Positions 12,905 through 27,412 of a stretch of DNA of 64,000 nt are shown in pieces. Position 1 is the first letter of the stretch. Every line of letters begins with the position of its first letter. The position numbers and the translations under genes were made by a program. The notes beneath the pieces are model-generated. The model was not told the DNA's origin, did no database searches, and saw nothing but the letters and a program-made list of their open reading frames with translations. This DNA comes from Trochalopteron elliotii (Eukaryota; Chordata; Aves; Passeriformes; Leiothrichidae): contig JANPWX010000215.1 in assembly GCA_024734555.1 (NCBI GenBank), positions 1,126,012 through 1,190,011 on the forward strand, written 5' to 3'.

Positions 12905-15900
12905 GTAAGATTAGACATTTTCAATGTTTCTAAAAGTAAATGTTTGCTTCTCCTGCAAACAAAAAAGGTTAGCTATTTAGAAATGAAGGCAACCAAATCC
13001 CATAATTTTTAATGTTTTGCCCTTTTCTTTTGTGTTTCCTTCTGCCTTTTCATTTTCCTCTAGGCCTCTTTTATTTTTTTTTCTCACTAAGAAAATATCA
13101 TCATGATATTCCATAATTCATAGAAGAAGTTAAAAACCAGTTGAAATAATAAATTCTGATTTTCTTAATAAATACATTAATTTGCTTTGACATATGAAAG
13201 ATATGATGAAAGTAAGGAAAATATGTATAAAATCTATAGTGACAAAGTTGAGTTCTTAAGACCTGTTGTACCTACTGCACCATCTATAACATTAAAAAAA
13301 GTCAAGCCATAGCTTATGCATGACACATAATAGTGGTAATTATATATTGAATTTTGCATGGGCTCAAATGGATAAGAATTTAATAAATGTGAAATCCACC
13401 AAGGTGATAAATTGAGAAAGTTTCGTATGGGTAGATTTCCTCTTTGATCTGCAAACACAAAATCAAAATGAGAACATTAGGAAGCATGGCTTTCAAGTAA
13501 ATTGCTTCTCTGATAGCAGTTCTGTGTGTAGACTTAGTAGGGAAAAAAGAGCTAAATTAAGTATTAAGGCAAATGCTCTCTTCTTGAATATTTATATGGC
13601 TTATTTCACTATTCTCATGTCATTGCTGGTGTCAGACAATCAGGCAACCCAGAATGTTGTAATATTTGTCGTATAAAATAGAGGGCATTTTATCTAAAAT
13701 GCTGCCCATTCTTGATGTCTAAGAATACCAGAGCAATACAGTCAGACCCTTTTTCCCTGATCTCTGAAAGAGAGATTGTTCAGCCACTGAGACCAAAACA
13801 GGCTTTCTAAAAGCAGTAGTTTGCATTTTTGCTCTAAAATTTACTTGCAGTGTAAGGGTTCAATACCTCGTTGGAAATTGCAGTGTTCTTTCCATTTGGC
13901 TTGGGAAGCAACTGTTGTGCTCTGTTCTTGAGCTTCTCAGAAATGCAAGTAAAGGAAAGGCTTTTATAGACTCTTAATCTGCTTTTAAATGCTCTTTGTT
14001 TTTGAATATACTGCACAAAAGTGCCAGATAGTGCAAATACAAGTTTGCATTCATTTACCAACTTCAACATTAAAATTCTAGCAGTACATCGCCTATTTCA
14101 CTCTACCTTTTTAAACAAAATCCTTGAAATGTGTCCACTTCTGCAGTACAAGCTGGTATATACAAATCATGCAATGCTCAAGAGACTTTTTGTTAAAATA
14201 CCTTAACAATGACTTTTTTTGCCCATCTAGTACTGACTTTTTAAGAAGGATCTTGTTGTTGTAGAAGAAATTTTAAATCAATTGGCATTTACAGTTTTTG
14301 TGGTAAGTTCCGTAGAAATTTCTCATATTCAAATTAAAATCAATGCAGGTGAATTCTGCATACTGTAGCTCTTTCCCCACACCAGAAGCAGACAGATGAG
14401 CTTTTACACAGCAGGGAGGCCTGAAGATTTATGTGCCAGTTTTCAGAAGGTTCATGATGGGGAGAATTTGAGGGCTCTCAAGCCCTCTCTACTGCAAACC
14501 CATCTCATCCCCAGAGCACTGGAGAGTAAAAATGGAAAAAGAGGGATAACATTTAAGAAACCTGGCAAATGAAAGAAGAGAAGCTACTACTTCAATAAAA
14601 TGGAATTTTGGAAGAGATGGGTTGAGGTTGAAGCTTAATTTTGATTTACCAAGTGTTTACAATACCGACCCGGAAAATGTGCTTGAAAATTTTTGATAGG
14701 AAAAGATGAAAATTTAAATATTGTCAGAGGTCTTCTAATGAATTCTGTCTGCCTTCCTTGTGCTGTCTCTTCCAAGAGGAGATAAACTCACTGCTTATTT
14801 GCAAGAAATACTTTGTCAGGACTTTAATTTTTTGGTCCATTAATATTCACAGATTTTTTCTTTATGTTAGGCCAAGCTCTGCACAGTGCCCTCTGAACCC
14901 TGGCAGAACGTTTAGTGTGAGATATGGCTATGTATCTAGTCCTTAGTCTCATAATAACTTTTGTCATAGATTCACCACTTCCTGCACTTTTGTCCTACTG
15001 TCATTTTTGTCACAGAACTCCATGATATTCTCCTGGGTGTATATGCTTAGTAGTCCCAGGGAAGAAGCATTCTGTAAGAAGAACAGGTTCTATCTGTCTG
15101 TGTGTAGAAAAGCCAAAATGTTGAAAATCCACTGACCTCTTGCAAATTTATCAAAGTCCCAATAAATATTTTAACTCCAGATAAAACATTTTAGAATTTT
15201 AAGTAAATGATTAGGATGCAAAAGATCTTTGGAATACAGCATAGTCCTCTCCTCACAGCAAGAAAAGAGAATCGTCAAGGAAATACATTTATCTCAGTGA
15301 ATATCACCAGATGATAAAGTTCAAGACATCTGTAGTGAACTTCAAATACAATTTATTATGGTTCTCTTCTACTTGGAAAAAGAGTTGTAATAAAAAAAAA
15401 ATCCACAAGGAAGGTGTAATTGGAATTGTTGATATTTAAACACTAAAGAAAACTTAAGCCGTTGCTTTTGCATATCCTAATATTGGATCTTGAACTCTAT
15501 TGAGTGAAGCATGAATATTTGCCTGTAATTAAATAAAAAAGTTCAACATGTTCTTATCAATAAGACTATTTGAAGAATAATAAATGTTGACTGGCCACCT
15601 CATTGTTTTTATGTGGGTTAGAAGTCTTTTAGAATTATTTGGAAAATAAAAATCAGTTTCCTTACACATATAACTATTTTCAACATGATCTGAAACTGCC
15701 ATATATGTATGTGCTCTTCCTCACTTCTTTAGCTATAGTTAAAACAACATCAAATCCACAAATCTTGTTCCTCATATTTGTCTTGTTTAGGAGCAGAATA
15801 ATTTCGTAACAGTCTCTGGTATTCAACATCTCTCTATTGGAGTAGGAAATAAAAAATATGCACAGAAAAATGTAGTGTATTGAGGAATTTGGGGTGGTTC

Positions 15901-17174
15901 TGGGTCTTTTTAACATAGTCCATCATTTTATTAGGTCAGATCTTAAATAGCTTAGAAGAAATGGTATCATTTTATTGGTGTCCTTCAGAAAGCAGCAAAG
16001 AGATTACTTTGTCCAATAAATATTTGCACTTTAGCTTCACAGAGTGTAAACTTAATGAGCAGGTAATTTAAAGGGTTTTAAGTGAAAATGGCAAGGAGCT
16101 AAATTCACAGACCACACTTTCATGTTTGATACCGTGGAGCAGTGAGTAGACTGGCTCAGTCAAGCAAATCCCAAAGAATGGTTATGTTTAAGTTCAAGTA
16201 CATGCCTAAGTGCTTTGCTGGAAAAAAGAAAGAATGCTCAGTAATTAGTAGGACTGAAGCTTTAATGGGTAATTCCACATAAATTAATTCATCAGTGAAA
16301 GCTGGTCAGATTAGTTTTTAAGTGTTTATTTTCTACTGCTCCATTTTCCCTGTTCTCTCGGAGGAGGGTTGAGGAGATTTACTTGAGCATTTCTTTAAGC
16401 TACCAAGTTGCAGTTGAGCAACTGAGCATTGCATTTCCTCAAACCTTGCAATTGCTATCTCTGTGAAGAAAACAGAAACACTTTTCTGAGCATTTGCAAT
16501 TCAACTTATACCAGTCTATGCTTCCTTACCAAAAGTCTGCTTCACATTGCGATTCAGACGAGGATACCACTATGCATCCAAGAAAAGGTTAAAGTTTACA
16601 TATTTTCATCTCTTCCTAGACTTTTGTACAGGGATCCTAGGAACTAGAGAATAGTTTGAAAGTGTTCTATTACAAATGTGTCAAAGATGAATCATTATTG
16701 AATTGATCTCACAATATTTAGTCTAATGATGTATAATGACTTAATTGGTCTAGTAGCTTTATCATAATGGAAAGCTCCCCATACTATGACAAATTGGCAA
16801 TTTATTAATCTTTTCATGTATCAGTCAAGAGTCCAGTCTGACTGCAACTCACTTTTCATTGACATATGTCCACATAAGCACAGAGAAATCATTTGAGGAT
16901 ACCTGTAATAAGCTGCTATCTGTCCATAGAGCAAAAAAAAAAATCTTCTTTGTTTAATTTTGATTTAAAGAAAAGCTCAATCTCCATGTGCCCACATGAG
17001 CTCTGTGGATGAAATAGGAGGTGATGGAAAGAATACTGTGAAGAGTTGCTGTTAAAATATAAATCCCTCTCTATCTGATGATGCCTCTGCTGTACTCAAC
17101 ACTCTGCTGCTTATTTTGATGTGTAAAGTCCAGTTCTTTATAGGTACCACACTTTCCTGAGCATAAGGATGAGA

Positions 17175-17244
17175 AATAACCTTTATGAAGCTGAATAAAC
17201 TAATCTATTAATAACCTTTATGAAGCTGAATAAACTAATCTATT
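17175..17244. repeat. Exact 35-bp tandem duplication
   Basis: Two identical adjacent copies beginning AATAACCTTTATGAAGCTG, period 35. Identity without any change suggests a recent event. Confidence 0.93.
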
Positions 17245-17993
17245 TAAGCAGAATGGTGTGGAGAGATTGGCTTCTCAAGCTGTCTCAGTATTTGTGAGCT
17301 CTTAGTCTGAAATGCATTTGGCTTAAAACCAACTTGTTACAGAAAACTTCCTGGCTAATTCAGTTGCTATAAATGTAATTAATTTTTGCCAGAACACAAT
17401 TATTTGCAAAGAAAAGCACAGTCTATTAAACACCTTCAGATAGCTGCAGCTAAGTACGACCATTTTGCATTCGGAAGTGAAGATGGAGCAAATTGAACAA
17501 GGGATTAGATATGTGTTTTCTTTAATGGCTTTCAGCAAAGACAATGTTTTCATGTAAAATCCCAGTTTGGAAATTTTGTGCTGCTCTACTCATTTTCCTG
17601 TCCCATCAGCCATTCACTGTCATGTTGCGGACATCGGTGTTACACACAGCTTGATGAGTGTAGCTAGATGTGCTTTGTCACATCATGATAATTCAGCCAT
17701 GGAAATTTAAGAAAAGTCTGTTTTGAAAGAGAGGAGATCTACAAAATCTGTTTACATTTTATCTGTAGAAGGAAAAGGAATGTTGCATTCTTTCTTATCA
17801 AGAAACAAGTCATGCGTATATATCTAAACTCAACTTAGAAATGTCACACTCCATGGAAACAAAATGGAAAGCAACAGGAAGTACTTGTAGTCTGAGTTCC
17901 TTTTTTATCACTATTGCTATCATTATCACTATTGCTATCACTGCAAAAAGAAAGAATTTTTTTTTAAGATGTTTATTTCCAATGTTCATTTGT

Positions 17994-18100
17994 TCCCTTC
18001 CCTTCCCTTCCCTTCCCTTCCCTTCCCTTCCCTTCCCTTCCCTTCCCTTCCCTTCCCTTCCCTTCCCTTCCCTTCCCTTCCCTTCCCTTCCCTTCCCTTC
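17994..18100. repeat. (TTCCC)n pentanucleotide satellite, about 21 units
   Basis: Over 100 bp of nearly perfect CCCTT repeats with all pyrimidines on the + strand, followed by more C/T-rich DNA to about 18130. The open frames over it (repeated Leu-Pro-Phe-Pro-Ser) are artefacts of the repeat. Confidence 0.98.
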
Positions 18101-21070
18101 TTCCTCTCTTTTTCTCTCCCTCTTTCTCTGCCAGCTCCTTTCACATTGGCAACAGCATTACAGAATGTGGAGATTATTTACTGAATTTACTAGAAAGAGA
18201 GCACAGAGGAATGTCCTTCCCCTTATACAGGTTTCTGTGTCTTTAGGGAAATGCTCAGTATTGTGCTAGAAATCCTCTAAGCCAAGGGCAGCAAGAGGTA
18301 TGTCAGGATGCATTTTTCTTTCTCAAATTAGAGGTTACGTTTGCATTGAAATATCAGAAGAAGCAAGGAGATGCTGGTTTTCAAAAGTTGCTGTTCCCAG
18401 TAATGCTGATAGTGATGTCTCATTCCCCTGCAAGGGGCTGATCTGGACAGAAGCGGGGATCAGCCTCCTGTGTCTCCTAGATGACTTCCTTGCGGCAGCT
18501 CTTGTGCTCCTGCAGTCTATGTCTTGCATCATTTCAAATCTCTGACCCTGTGACTGATTGCGTTGACCTCTGTTCTGTTTGATGCTAAATGGTACTGTAA
18601 TGTGAATTTATGGGAGGCTGATTTAAAAACAACAAAAAGAAAAAGATCCTCAAAACTTTACTGGAGTGTTCTGATGTTCAGAGGCCACTGAATGCTTACA
18701 TTCTTCACCTATTCATGCCATTCTGAGCAAAACAGGCAAAGCACCAAAACTCACACTCATGTCAGCAAATGTCTATGGGTATTTTTATTATTGCTGCTAA
18801 TAATTTTGTATTTGACTCTTTATAGCCCAGCTAAAAATTTGTCTTCCTTTTCCTAAGGCACACAAGAAAAATGGTTTGATTTCCCATTTTTTGTGGGTTT
18901 TGTTTTTTACTTTTTTCTTTTTTTTCAGTTGTGATAATCTAAGTTGGATGTGTTTGGAAGCAAATCCTTTAAATTTAACCAGTTTAAATGCCCCTGAATT
19001 TTAACCCTTAGCACCCAGGCCCTTAAATTCCACTTTGCAATTTTTAAATAGATTTTCTTATCCAGTGTAAATTCCTGTCTTAATCACTTGAATCCACTAA
19101 AACTGAAATACAGTGACTTACATACATTCTCTTTGAAAGTCACTTTTTATTTTTACTGAGGAAATATTCTCTCTGACATGTTAAATTCCATCTAATCCAT
19201 GAGCACTACCATCTTTCACCAGAGACCATTAGAAAGACAGTCAGTCATTCATTCTCTTTGCTGGGGAAAAGGTGCAATGCAATGATACCATAAAAGCTGT
19301 TAATCCACTCATATTTACACTTCAGATATTTCCCACAGAGCTCTCTGAGAAAAGGGACACAAATGATGATTTGGCAAATGCTGTCCTTTCATAAAAATTC
19401 CCTGGGTGCTTTTGAACCAACCTATCAGAGAATTCTACTCCTGCTATTCATGTCAGTAATTAGATTTGGAGAGAGCAGTACCACATGCATGTTTATGGAA
19501 ATCACTGTTAACCCAAATGATGATCTTTTTCCTTTCTTCCTCCTCTCCCTCTGTTCCCACTTGAATTTTCTGCATGCTGCCACAGCACCTGCTAGTAAAT
19601 AAATAAATAAAACCCGAAATACCCAAGACTGCTACCTAACAGGTCAAAATCCCTTGCATTTTCCTGATAGCAAAGACAAAAAGAATAATTGTCAAACTGT
19701 GGATAAGACAAGGAAGGAGAGAAAACAATGAACTAAAGATGAAATGAGAAAAAAGCATGTGAATCAAATTTTCATAGGGAATTCTGAAACAAAAGCTAAC
19801 TTTTTAAAATCTAAAAAATTAAAAACAAGTTATCAAGACAAAATTTATTAAAATGTTCTCTTTAGGAAAGAAATGTGCACATTTATGAGATATTGTAATA
19901 TAAAGCAAATGTATATGATTCTTTCTATGTTTCTGTGCTTTGCATCTTTATTTTCATTAGTGACAGAAAAGCTATTAAAATATAGCATAGCCCTAGGACT
20001 GACACTACAGAAACTCAGCTTAAACTCTCTTCATATTTGCATGATGTGTAAAACTTACATAATTAGATATTTTCTGAACAGACAATAATATTTTACCATG
20101 ATATTATATAATACATATTTTCCATCCCTGTCTCACCCATTTATCTCAGTAAACAGATGACCTTACTCACAACTTAAGTTCTGCTTCAGGGAAACCTCAT
20201 ATTCATTTAATAAAATATTATCTCTGAAAGGTTTCCAATACCATGTAATATTATTGAACTAGATTAAGAGTTCCCACATTTACCACATATTTTATAAGAC
20301 CTTTTATTTCAATTATTTATAATAGATATAATATATAATATTAATACATACAAGTACATGTGCAGATCATATATTACATAGTTAATTCATGCTTTAAAAT
20401 AAACAAGCCCTTTTTTAGGATTTAGTGTTTGTTTGCACTTGCACATATTCCTATGGTATTTGCACTTCCATTTTCAGACATAAGTGATGAAAATACATGT
20501 ATACCATCAAATATACTTTTCTTCTAAGCAAAGGAATGCTTAAATATAAAAAAAGTTTATTCTTTTCATAAGAATTCTTGGATTGTGTTTTTAATTCTAA
20601 TCAGCTACCAGTTGAACAATTGATCATTCTTGCAAAATGAACAATTGATCTTGTTGAACTAGGATTAAACATTGAGCCAATTTTCTATATGCCACATAGT
20701 ATGCATAAAGAAATATTGGCCGTCACTCTGTACTGATTTGGGTCTTATCAGACCACTTAGCTAAGCAGAAAAAGTCTATCTAATCTTTCTCACAGCCCCT
20801 TGGCTCATCCATTTACTCATAAACAACGTGGATTTAAGTTGTGGAGAAAAAAACCCTTCAGTTAAGTGTGTTTTTTTGCTTCAACAGATCAAGTAATATA
20901 ACTATCCCTGTAGTCAATTGTTGTTTTCATTAGCTGAGATTCTTGACATTTTAAATTCTACAGATGAAATTTCACAGTCTATTATCTTTATTAGGACCTG
21001 GAAACCGTGAACCTGTTTAAAAAATCTTTTCTCTCTTGGTTTTGTTGGTTTTTTTTTTTTTTTTGGCTAG

Positions 21071-21143
21071 ATTTAAAAGAGCTGAACAGAAAAATGACCA
21101 GCTGCTTAGATTACCACTCCAATCCTCTCATGAATTTTTAAAG
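21071..21143 (+). CDS. Candidate exon 3 (73 bp)
   Basis: A long T tract followed by GGCTAG gives a strong acceptor at 21070, and the donor is AAAG|GTAGGG at 21144. Only one of three frames is open, and it is the one required by exon 2 (AG + A gives Arg). The 24 complete codons encode a polar, helix-like peptide (FKRAEQKNDQLLRLPLQSS...). The exon ends on a codon boundary. Confidence 0.68.
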
Positions 21144-23776
21144 GTAGGGATTTTCTGAGAACCAACATCAAATAAAGGATCAAATGCCTTCTATTACAGA
21201 ATACAAATGTGTAGCTCAAAATCCCTAGAAATTACAGTCTTTGAGAACCATCTGGACCCACATGTTATGCAGAAGAGGAGAAACACAAAGGAACTACTGA
21301 TTAATTTTAATGAGGAGTGAAAAGGCTTGTAATTAAATTCAGTTTTATTAAGTTAGTGGTGTTTGTAGCTCAAATCTTCAAGGCTAGTGTTACAGCCCAG
21401 ACTTATCAAAAGTAGGTATTTTTTCACATTTTGAAAACTTACGTTCAGTAAGTTTGGAAAATATTGGTAACAAGACTAAGCTTGTAGATTTGGCATTGAT
21501 TGACATGAACATCACTTCTAAGCAATACACTGTGTTAGTTTAGTAATACCTTCCACGATTGGCAGTTTTATATTTTTAATAGAAAAATAGTTATCTATTT
21601 ATGTATTTATCTTGTTTATAACAGTTTAAGAAATTTTGCTTTTTTCATGGAAATCAGAGTGAGACCTTTTTATTAGCACTTGTTCAATACACTGTCACCT
21701 ATAAATTAAGAGCTTTAGTTTTGATCTAGATTGCTAGTAAGTGAGAAACTTCTTGTTTATCTGAAATGATTTGACAATACAGAGATCTATGTTTTCACAC
21801 ACTCAGTGATTGTTTTTTCTATGAATAGAGTGAAAAGGGACAAGTTTTCTGAAAATGTTATCTACTACTCTTCTGTTGCCTTTCAAGGGTCACAAATTGT
21901 TCACATGCTTCTTTGTCTGATTATTTGAACAGAAGATTTAAATGACAGACAGGTTTATTTGAATGAATATAGAACTAAACTGAAATAAAGAGGCAGCGTG
22001 TGACTACATTTCTGAGTATTGCACAGACTTAATACTGCACTCTGCACAGAAGTTATTTGCTCCTGGAATTATCTGCCAGCCAGGGAGGTGGCTCCATTTG
22101 CTTTCAGTGTGGCATTTTTGCTGTGTATAAAAACACACTAATTAAAGAGTTTTTTTCTGATGCTTACTATGAAATGCAGAAAGTAAATGACATATGCACA
22201 AATTTCCTGGATCATTTATAAATGAAAACTGAAACATGAAAATCTGTGAGAAAAAAAAATTACTTGGAAAAAATAAATATCTAAATATAAACAAAGTATT
22301 CATACCAGAACTTGCTATAATAAACCATAGGAAAGATTAAAATTATTGATTCATAGTGTAGTTAGCTGCTGGGGGAGCTACCTAATTTGGAGTTAGTGTC
22401 TTAGGGAATGAAAGAGCAGCCACTGCCACTGTAAGAATGTAAAAAAAAAAGAAAATTTATCAGGAATCAATAGAACTAAAGAAAGACACGAATACAGAGG
22501 AGCATGAGCAGTTTTATTCTCTGTTTTGCTGCCATACAGGATGTGTTACTTGTTACAGATTCTTATATCAATCCCATAGAGTGCTGGTCTATTCTTAGTG
22601 ATCGATAACATTGAAGACTCCACAAGATCCTCAGCTAAACTGGCTTTGTACTTTGTTATCCATTACCATTCATTTTTTTTTTTATAGCCTAAATTTTTGT
22701 TGATGTAGTTGAAGTCTATTACCCACAGTCCTATCTGCCCACGCATGAAGAACAGATTTTTTTTCTTTATCACTGTCCCAATTTTTCAAAATTCTGTTAG
22801 GTGTATTGACTGCTGAGATTAATTAGATACATGAAAACTACTTCCAGCTCAGGAAGTCCATCACTTAAAAATAGTTTAAGGTTGAGAAGGTTTGGGATCT
22901 TTCCTTTTACTTACCTTGTTTGAGATTCTGTTTTTTGACCATCACTATAAACATTATGACAAGGTAGACTTTTGAGATGATATATTTCTTTCCTAATTAT
23001 ATAAAACTTTGAATATATTACTGTATCTCTGTCAGGCCTCTTCTTTTATTTAGGTTTAATAGCTCAATTTTTTCAGTATCTAAGTCATATTCAGTAGAAC
23101 TTGATCATCCTCTCCTCTATCACGGGCATAACTAGTTCACATCTTCATCGAAACATATCTCAGAATAGAATTCGGTCGTTGGGCTGAGCTGCATGGAATG
23201 AAAAAAAAATTCCTCTCTTATTTTAGAGACTGTCCTCATAATTATTTGTCCCACTATCCAGGATATCTTCTTTGCAATGCTGTGACATTACTGTATTGTA
23301 TTCAATTTATGATCCACGGAAGCCCACTTCCATTTTTGGAAGAGATGCTACCAGGCAGCATTCATGCAGTTGATTTATTTTCATAGGCAATAATTGAACA
23401 CTTTCTAGACCATATATCAAAATTATTTATGCTTTCTTAATTGTAACACTGTCCCCAGGAAATCCTCATTTGGCTTTGTATCATTTCTGAGGCAAGACAA
23501 TTTTGTATTCCTTCAGAAAGATTACCAATGGAAATACTTAAGACTATTATAACCTTCAGAATGCTGCTTGACACAGCACATGCTAAAGTGATCTTTTGGA
23601 AACTTATTTTATGGATTGAGTCGTCCAACATGTTTTTCTGCAAGAGAATAGAAATTTAATCCAGATTTTTTCCTCACAGCTTACTTACAGGAATGTTCTG
23701 TGAGACATGATTTAATAGATTAAAGTCACAGAATTTCTAGTACTTCTTTCCAATCATAGCACTGTTCCTTTATCAT

Positions 23777-24389
23777 TGTTGTGGTTTAGTCCCAGTTGGC
23801 AACGAAGTCCCACACAGTCACTCACTCACTCACTCACTTTCCTCCATTGGGACACTTAGAAAATGAAAATAGTAAGAATCAGAAAATTTGTGGGTTGAGA
23901 TGAGGGCAGTATAATAGGTAAAGCAAAAGACATACACAAGCAAAACAAAACAAAGAATTCCTTCACCCTTTCCCATAGGCAGGAATGTGTTCGGCCATCT
24001 CCAGGAGAGCAGGGATCCATCAAATGTAACTATTACTTGAGAAGACAAACACAATTACTCTGAGCATTCCTCCCCAACCTCTTTCTTCTTTCTTCTTCTG
24101 GCTTGTGTATATTCTGGGCATGATACTATATGATACAAAATATCCTGTTGATCAGCTGGGATCAGCTGTCCCAACTGTGCCTCCTCTCTAATCCTTGTGT
24201 GCTCTCAACTCACTTACAGGATGGGGTGAAAAGCAGAAAAGGCCTTGACTCTGTATAAGCACTTCTCAGCAATAGCCAAAACATCCCTGAATTACCAACA
24301 CCATTTCCAGCACAAATACAATACAAGGCCCCATATCAGCTACTATAAAGACAACTGAACTCTGTCTGGGCCAAAAACGAGCACAAACA
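23777..24389 (-). mobile_element. Solo LTR of an avian endogenous retrovirus, about 613 bp
   Basis: The segment matches an LTR type that I recognise from bird genomes, including the block read on the - strand as GTCAAGGCCTTTTCTGC and the stretch around TTTGCTTTACCTATTA. On the - strand it begins TG and ends CA. I see no flanking gag, pol or env sequence, so it is a solo LTR. The TATA region and poly(A) signal appear decayed. No matching target-site duplication is visible at these ends, so limits may be off by a few bases. I do not assign a family name. Non-coding; the 74-codon frame inside it is a chance frame. Confidence 0.85.
23817..23838. repeat. Short (CACT)n repeat inside the LTR
   Basis: Five CACT/TCAC units near one end of the solo LTR. 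Confidence 0.85.
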
Positions 24390-27247
24390 TGCAAATTTGA
24401 CTCAATTTGTTCTTGACTGCTGTTCATCATCTCACTGTCATGCATGCACTTGCAAATAATTTAATTGATTATCCTTTCCAGACATTTTCAGAATTGAAAT
24501 TGACTGGACTCAATTCCTTTTTCCCTCCTGGCTGAACACCCTTACACTCATATTCTCCAATGCTCCACTACATCCACTTTTTCAGGCGACATCTTGATTA
24601 TGAATCTGTTTCAAAGGTTTCAGACATTTTTCTAGTTTTCCTAGGAAAACACCACAAAAACTCAGTCCATCCAAATCTCAGAAGGAACTGAAGAATTACA
24701 TGTCTGTGCCACTTACAAAAATAAGTTAATATTTTAAAAAAGCATAGCATTCAGATGTTTTGGAAGGTGACTTTTTACCTTACTCTCAAAACGACTGTGA
24801 ATATTATGACAGCTTTCAAAAGATGGTTTGAAACAAATTATGAATCCTGAAACTGTGAAATATCTGCGTGAATATAGATTTCATTCACTTTAAAAGTTTA
24901 AAGCACCATTATTCTGCTCAATTGCCTACCTAACACAGTTAATACCCTTCCATTATGTAAACCCTATTATTTAACATATTTGTGTAAAATACATACTTCA
25001 CACTAAGTCTTTGTGTTCTTTTGTAAACTTTCTTTGAAATACTGGAACATGATAAGACATGACTGAAACAAGATCACCTATAGAAAGCAGAAAAATATGA
25101 CTCCAACCTATTTGATATATGTTGTCAAGTTGGTCAGCAAAACAGTAGGTAAATAGGAACTGACAGATATAATTTATTTTTATTCAGAAATGTTGCAATC
25201 AAACTCCTCATAAAAAGCTAAAAGCTATGTGAAAATACAGATATTTTGGGGTAAGAGACAAACTACTGTTATGGACTGGTACTGACAAAATGAAGAGTGT
25301 TTTCTAAACACGGAGATATAAAATACAGAGTTTGTTAAATGGTGCAATTTGGGACTGTTTTTAGTCTTCATTAATGATCTGGAAACAGGATGAATAGGGA
25401 AAATGAATGAAGCAAACAAAACTAAGTGCTGGCTGCTTTTACAACCGTAATACGCTCTGGGAATTTTTTTTAAGTTCAATCAATATGTTAGCCATTTTTT
25501 GTGCTTCAATTTCAAGAGAAGATCATAAAAGGTACACATCTGAATAACTGTGTTTCATAACAGGTCCAATTCTATTGTTCCTCCTCATAATCAAGGTTTT
25601 AGAAACATACTGAAAGTAAAAATAGGTTTAGAATTGAAACTATTTAATAAGTCACTATTTGTTAACCCCTGAGGCATCTGCTGTTGATTTGTCTTGCCTG
25701 TTTTGCAGCAGTACTTTTCCTTCCCCACTGCATACATTTTACCTGTGTATATCTTATAGAGATACACATTGAACCACTCAAATCTTTCATTGTGGTGTGT
25801 TGCAGATAATTGTGTGTGTATGTACTTGTGCGTGAATGTCTCAAACTGAGCCTTTGAATTCTCAAGCCTACCCTGGCGAGCCACAGCCAGTCTGGGCTGC
25901 CTGTAAACTGCAGGCACGGCCCGACTGAGCAGAAGTTACACACATTGGACTCTCAGAAGTGTAGAGGTACACACTGTACATTTGTCAAAAGAAACAGTTG
26001 GGAAGCTGATGATACACTGTGCTTCTGCATATAAACTCTTGAGATTGGGCAAGTCTTGTTCTCTGGGAGATTTGCTTTGAAATGCAGCATCCATTGCTGC
26101 AGGAGACCTAGAGACACAACAGGAACTGCAAAGAGTTGGACTGCATGAAATCAACAGGTCTATCAGTCCAGCTTTCCCAGACCAGCAGCAGTCTCATTGA
26201 TGGGAAAGCAAGACTGGGTAATGCTGGGGGAGCTGAAAGCATGAAGTAATGAAGTAGGGTAGAAGCACTATTCTTGTTGGCTCCTAAATAAAATCCAGTG
26301 TACACACCTGCTATGGGTTGCCATTTAGTTTGTCTCTTCTGTGATAGACATGATTGACATAGCTCACACTCTGCAAGTATTACAGAAGCAATCTTTGAAG
26401 ACCTTAAAATTAAACTTTGTGTTTCTTGGTGCTGTTTTATGCACGGCTATTTCTCTACACTCTGATAAGTGAAACTGAGGGTTGTGTAGATTTGTCCTGG
26501 TCCTCACTTTTCACAGGAACCTGAGAACACAGGTTTGAAAACGCAGTCTGAAGACTGGTATAAAACAATGATGTTCTGGTAGAACTTTTTTATCAAATTC
26601 AGTCGCTTTTTACCCTAGTAGCAACTGGAGTTGAGAAGAGGACTGTTGGAAGGATCACTTTATTATGCCTGTAAAATTTGGCTCATCCTTAAATCTAGTT
26701 AACTGTGGCTGGCTAAACCAACTATGGAAATTCACTAAGTTTTCCATAGGCTGTACCATACTGCAGAGCTAAGCAAAACACAGACATCTAAAGAGCTCTG
26801 CAGTCCCTTTTTATCCTCCAATCTGAGTGACGAATTCTGTCCTTAACTAAACATGTGTCACTTTGGGTGGCTTTCACCACATTTGCAGGGTTATAGCAAT
26901 GTGTCTGAGAGCAAAATATGACTTTTTCTTTAGTATTAATTCTAGCCAGCCTCAGTTTTGCACCGCCATGTAAAGAAAAACTGTTTCACTCAAATGCAAG
27001 GACTGGGATGGCTTTCTATAAAATTAGTAGAAAGTCTTCCCTTGACTTCTCTTCTGTAAAATAATACACAGCTGAGAAAGCAGGTATATTAGGCTATTTA
27101 TTTCTTGCAGACATTTGGAATTTTAGTTGTAAGATAGCATTGGAATTTACTGCCATCTTCTATAGTACATCTTTTGTGTGTAGCAATATACTGCTGATTA
27201 ACAGACAAGTAAAACATCATGTCTTCTCTAGATCTTTCAGTTATCAT

Positions 27248-27412
27248 GAAACAGTAGAATGGTTTGAGTTGGAAGGGATCTTAGAGATCATCTAGTTCCA
27301 ACCCCCCTGCCATGGACCAGTTTGCTCAAACCTCCATCCAGCCTGGCCTTGAACACTTCCTGGGATAGGGCATCCACTGCTGGGCAATCTGTTTCAGTAC
27401 CTCATGATCCAG
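27248..27412 (-). mobile_element. CR1 LINE 3' end, 5'-truncated
   Basis: On the + strand the sequence GGTTTGAGTTGGAAGGGATC, then ATCTAGTTCCAACCCCCCTGCC and CAGCCTGGCCTTGAACACTTCC, is the reverse complement of the typical avian CR1 terminus. About 165 bp remain. It is antisense to the candidate gene. Confidence 0.95.

Larger units (their letters stand above)
12905..21070 (+). other. Proposed intron 2, about 8.2 kb
   Basis: Flanked by strong GT and AG signals. It contains an exact 35-bp tandem duplication (17175-17244) and a long (TTCCC)n tract (17994-18100). I see no other gene or recognisable mobile element. Confidence 0.5.

Noticed and set aside
17841..18269. 142-codon frame with repeated Leu-Pro-Phe-Pro-Ser
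   Set aside because: Translation of the (TTCCC)n satellite.
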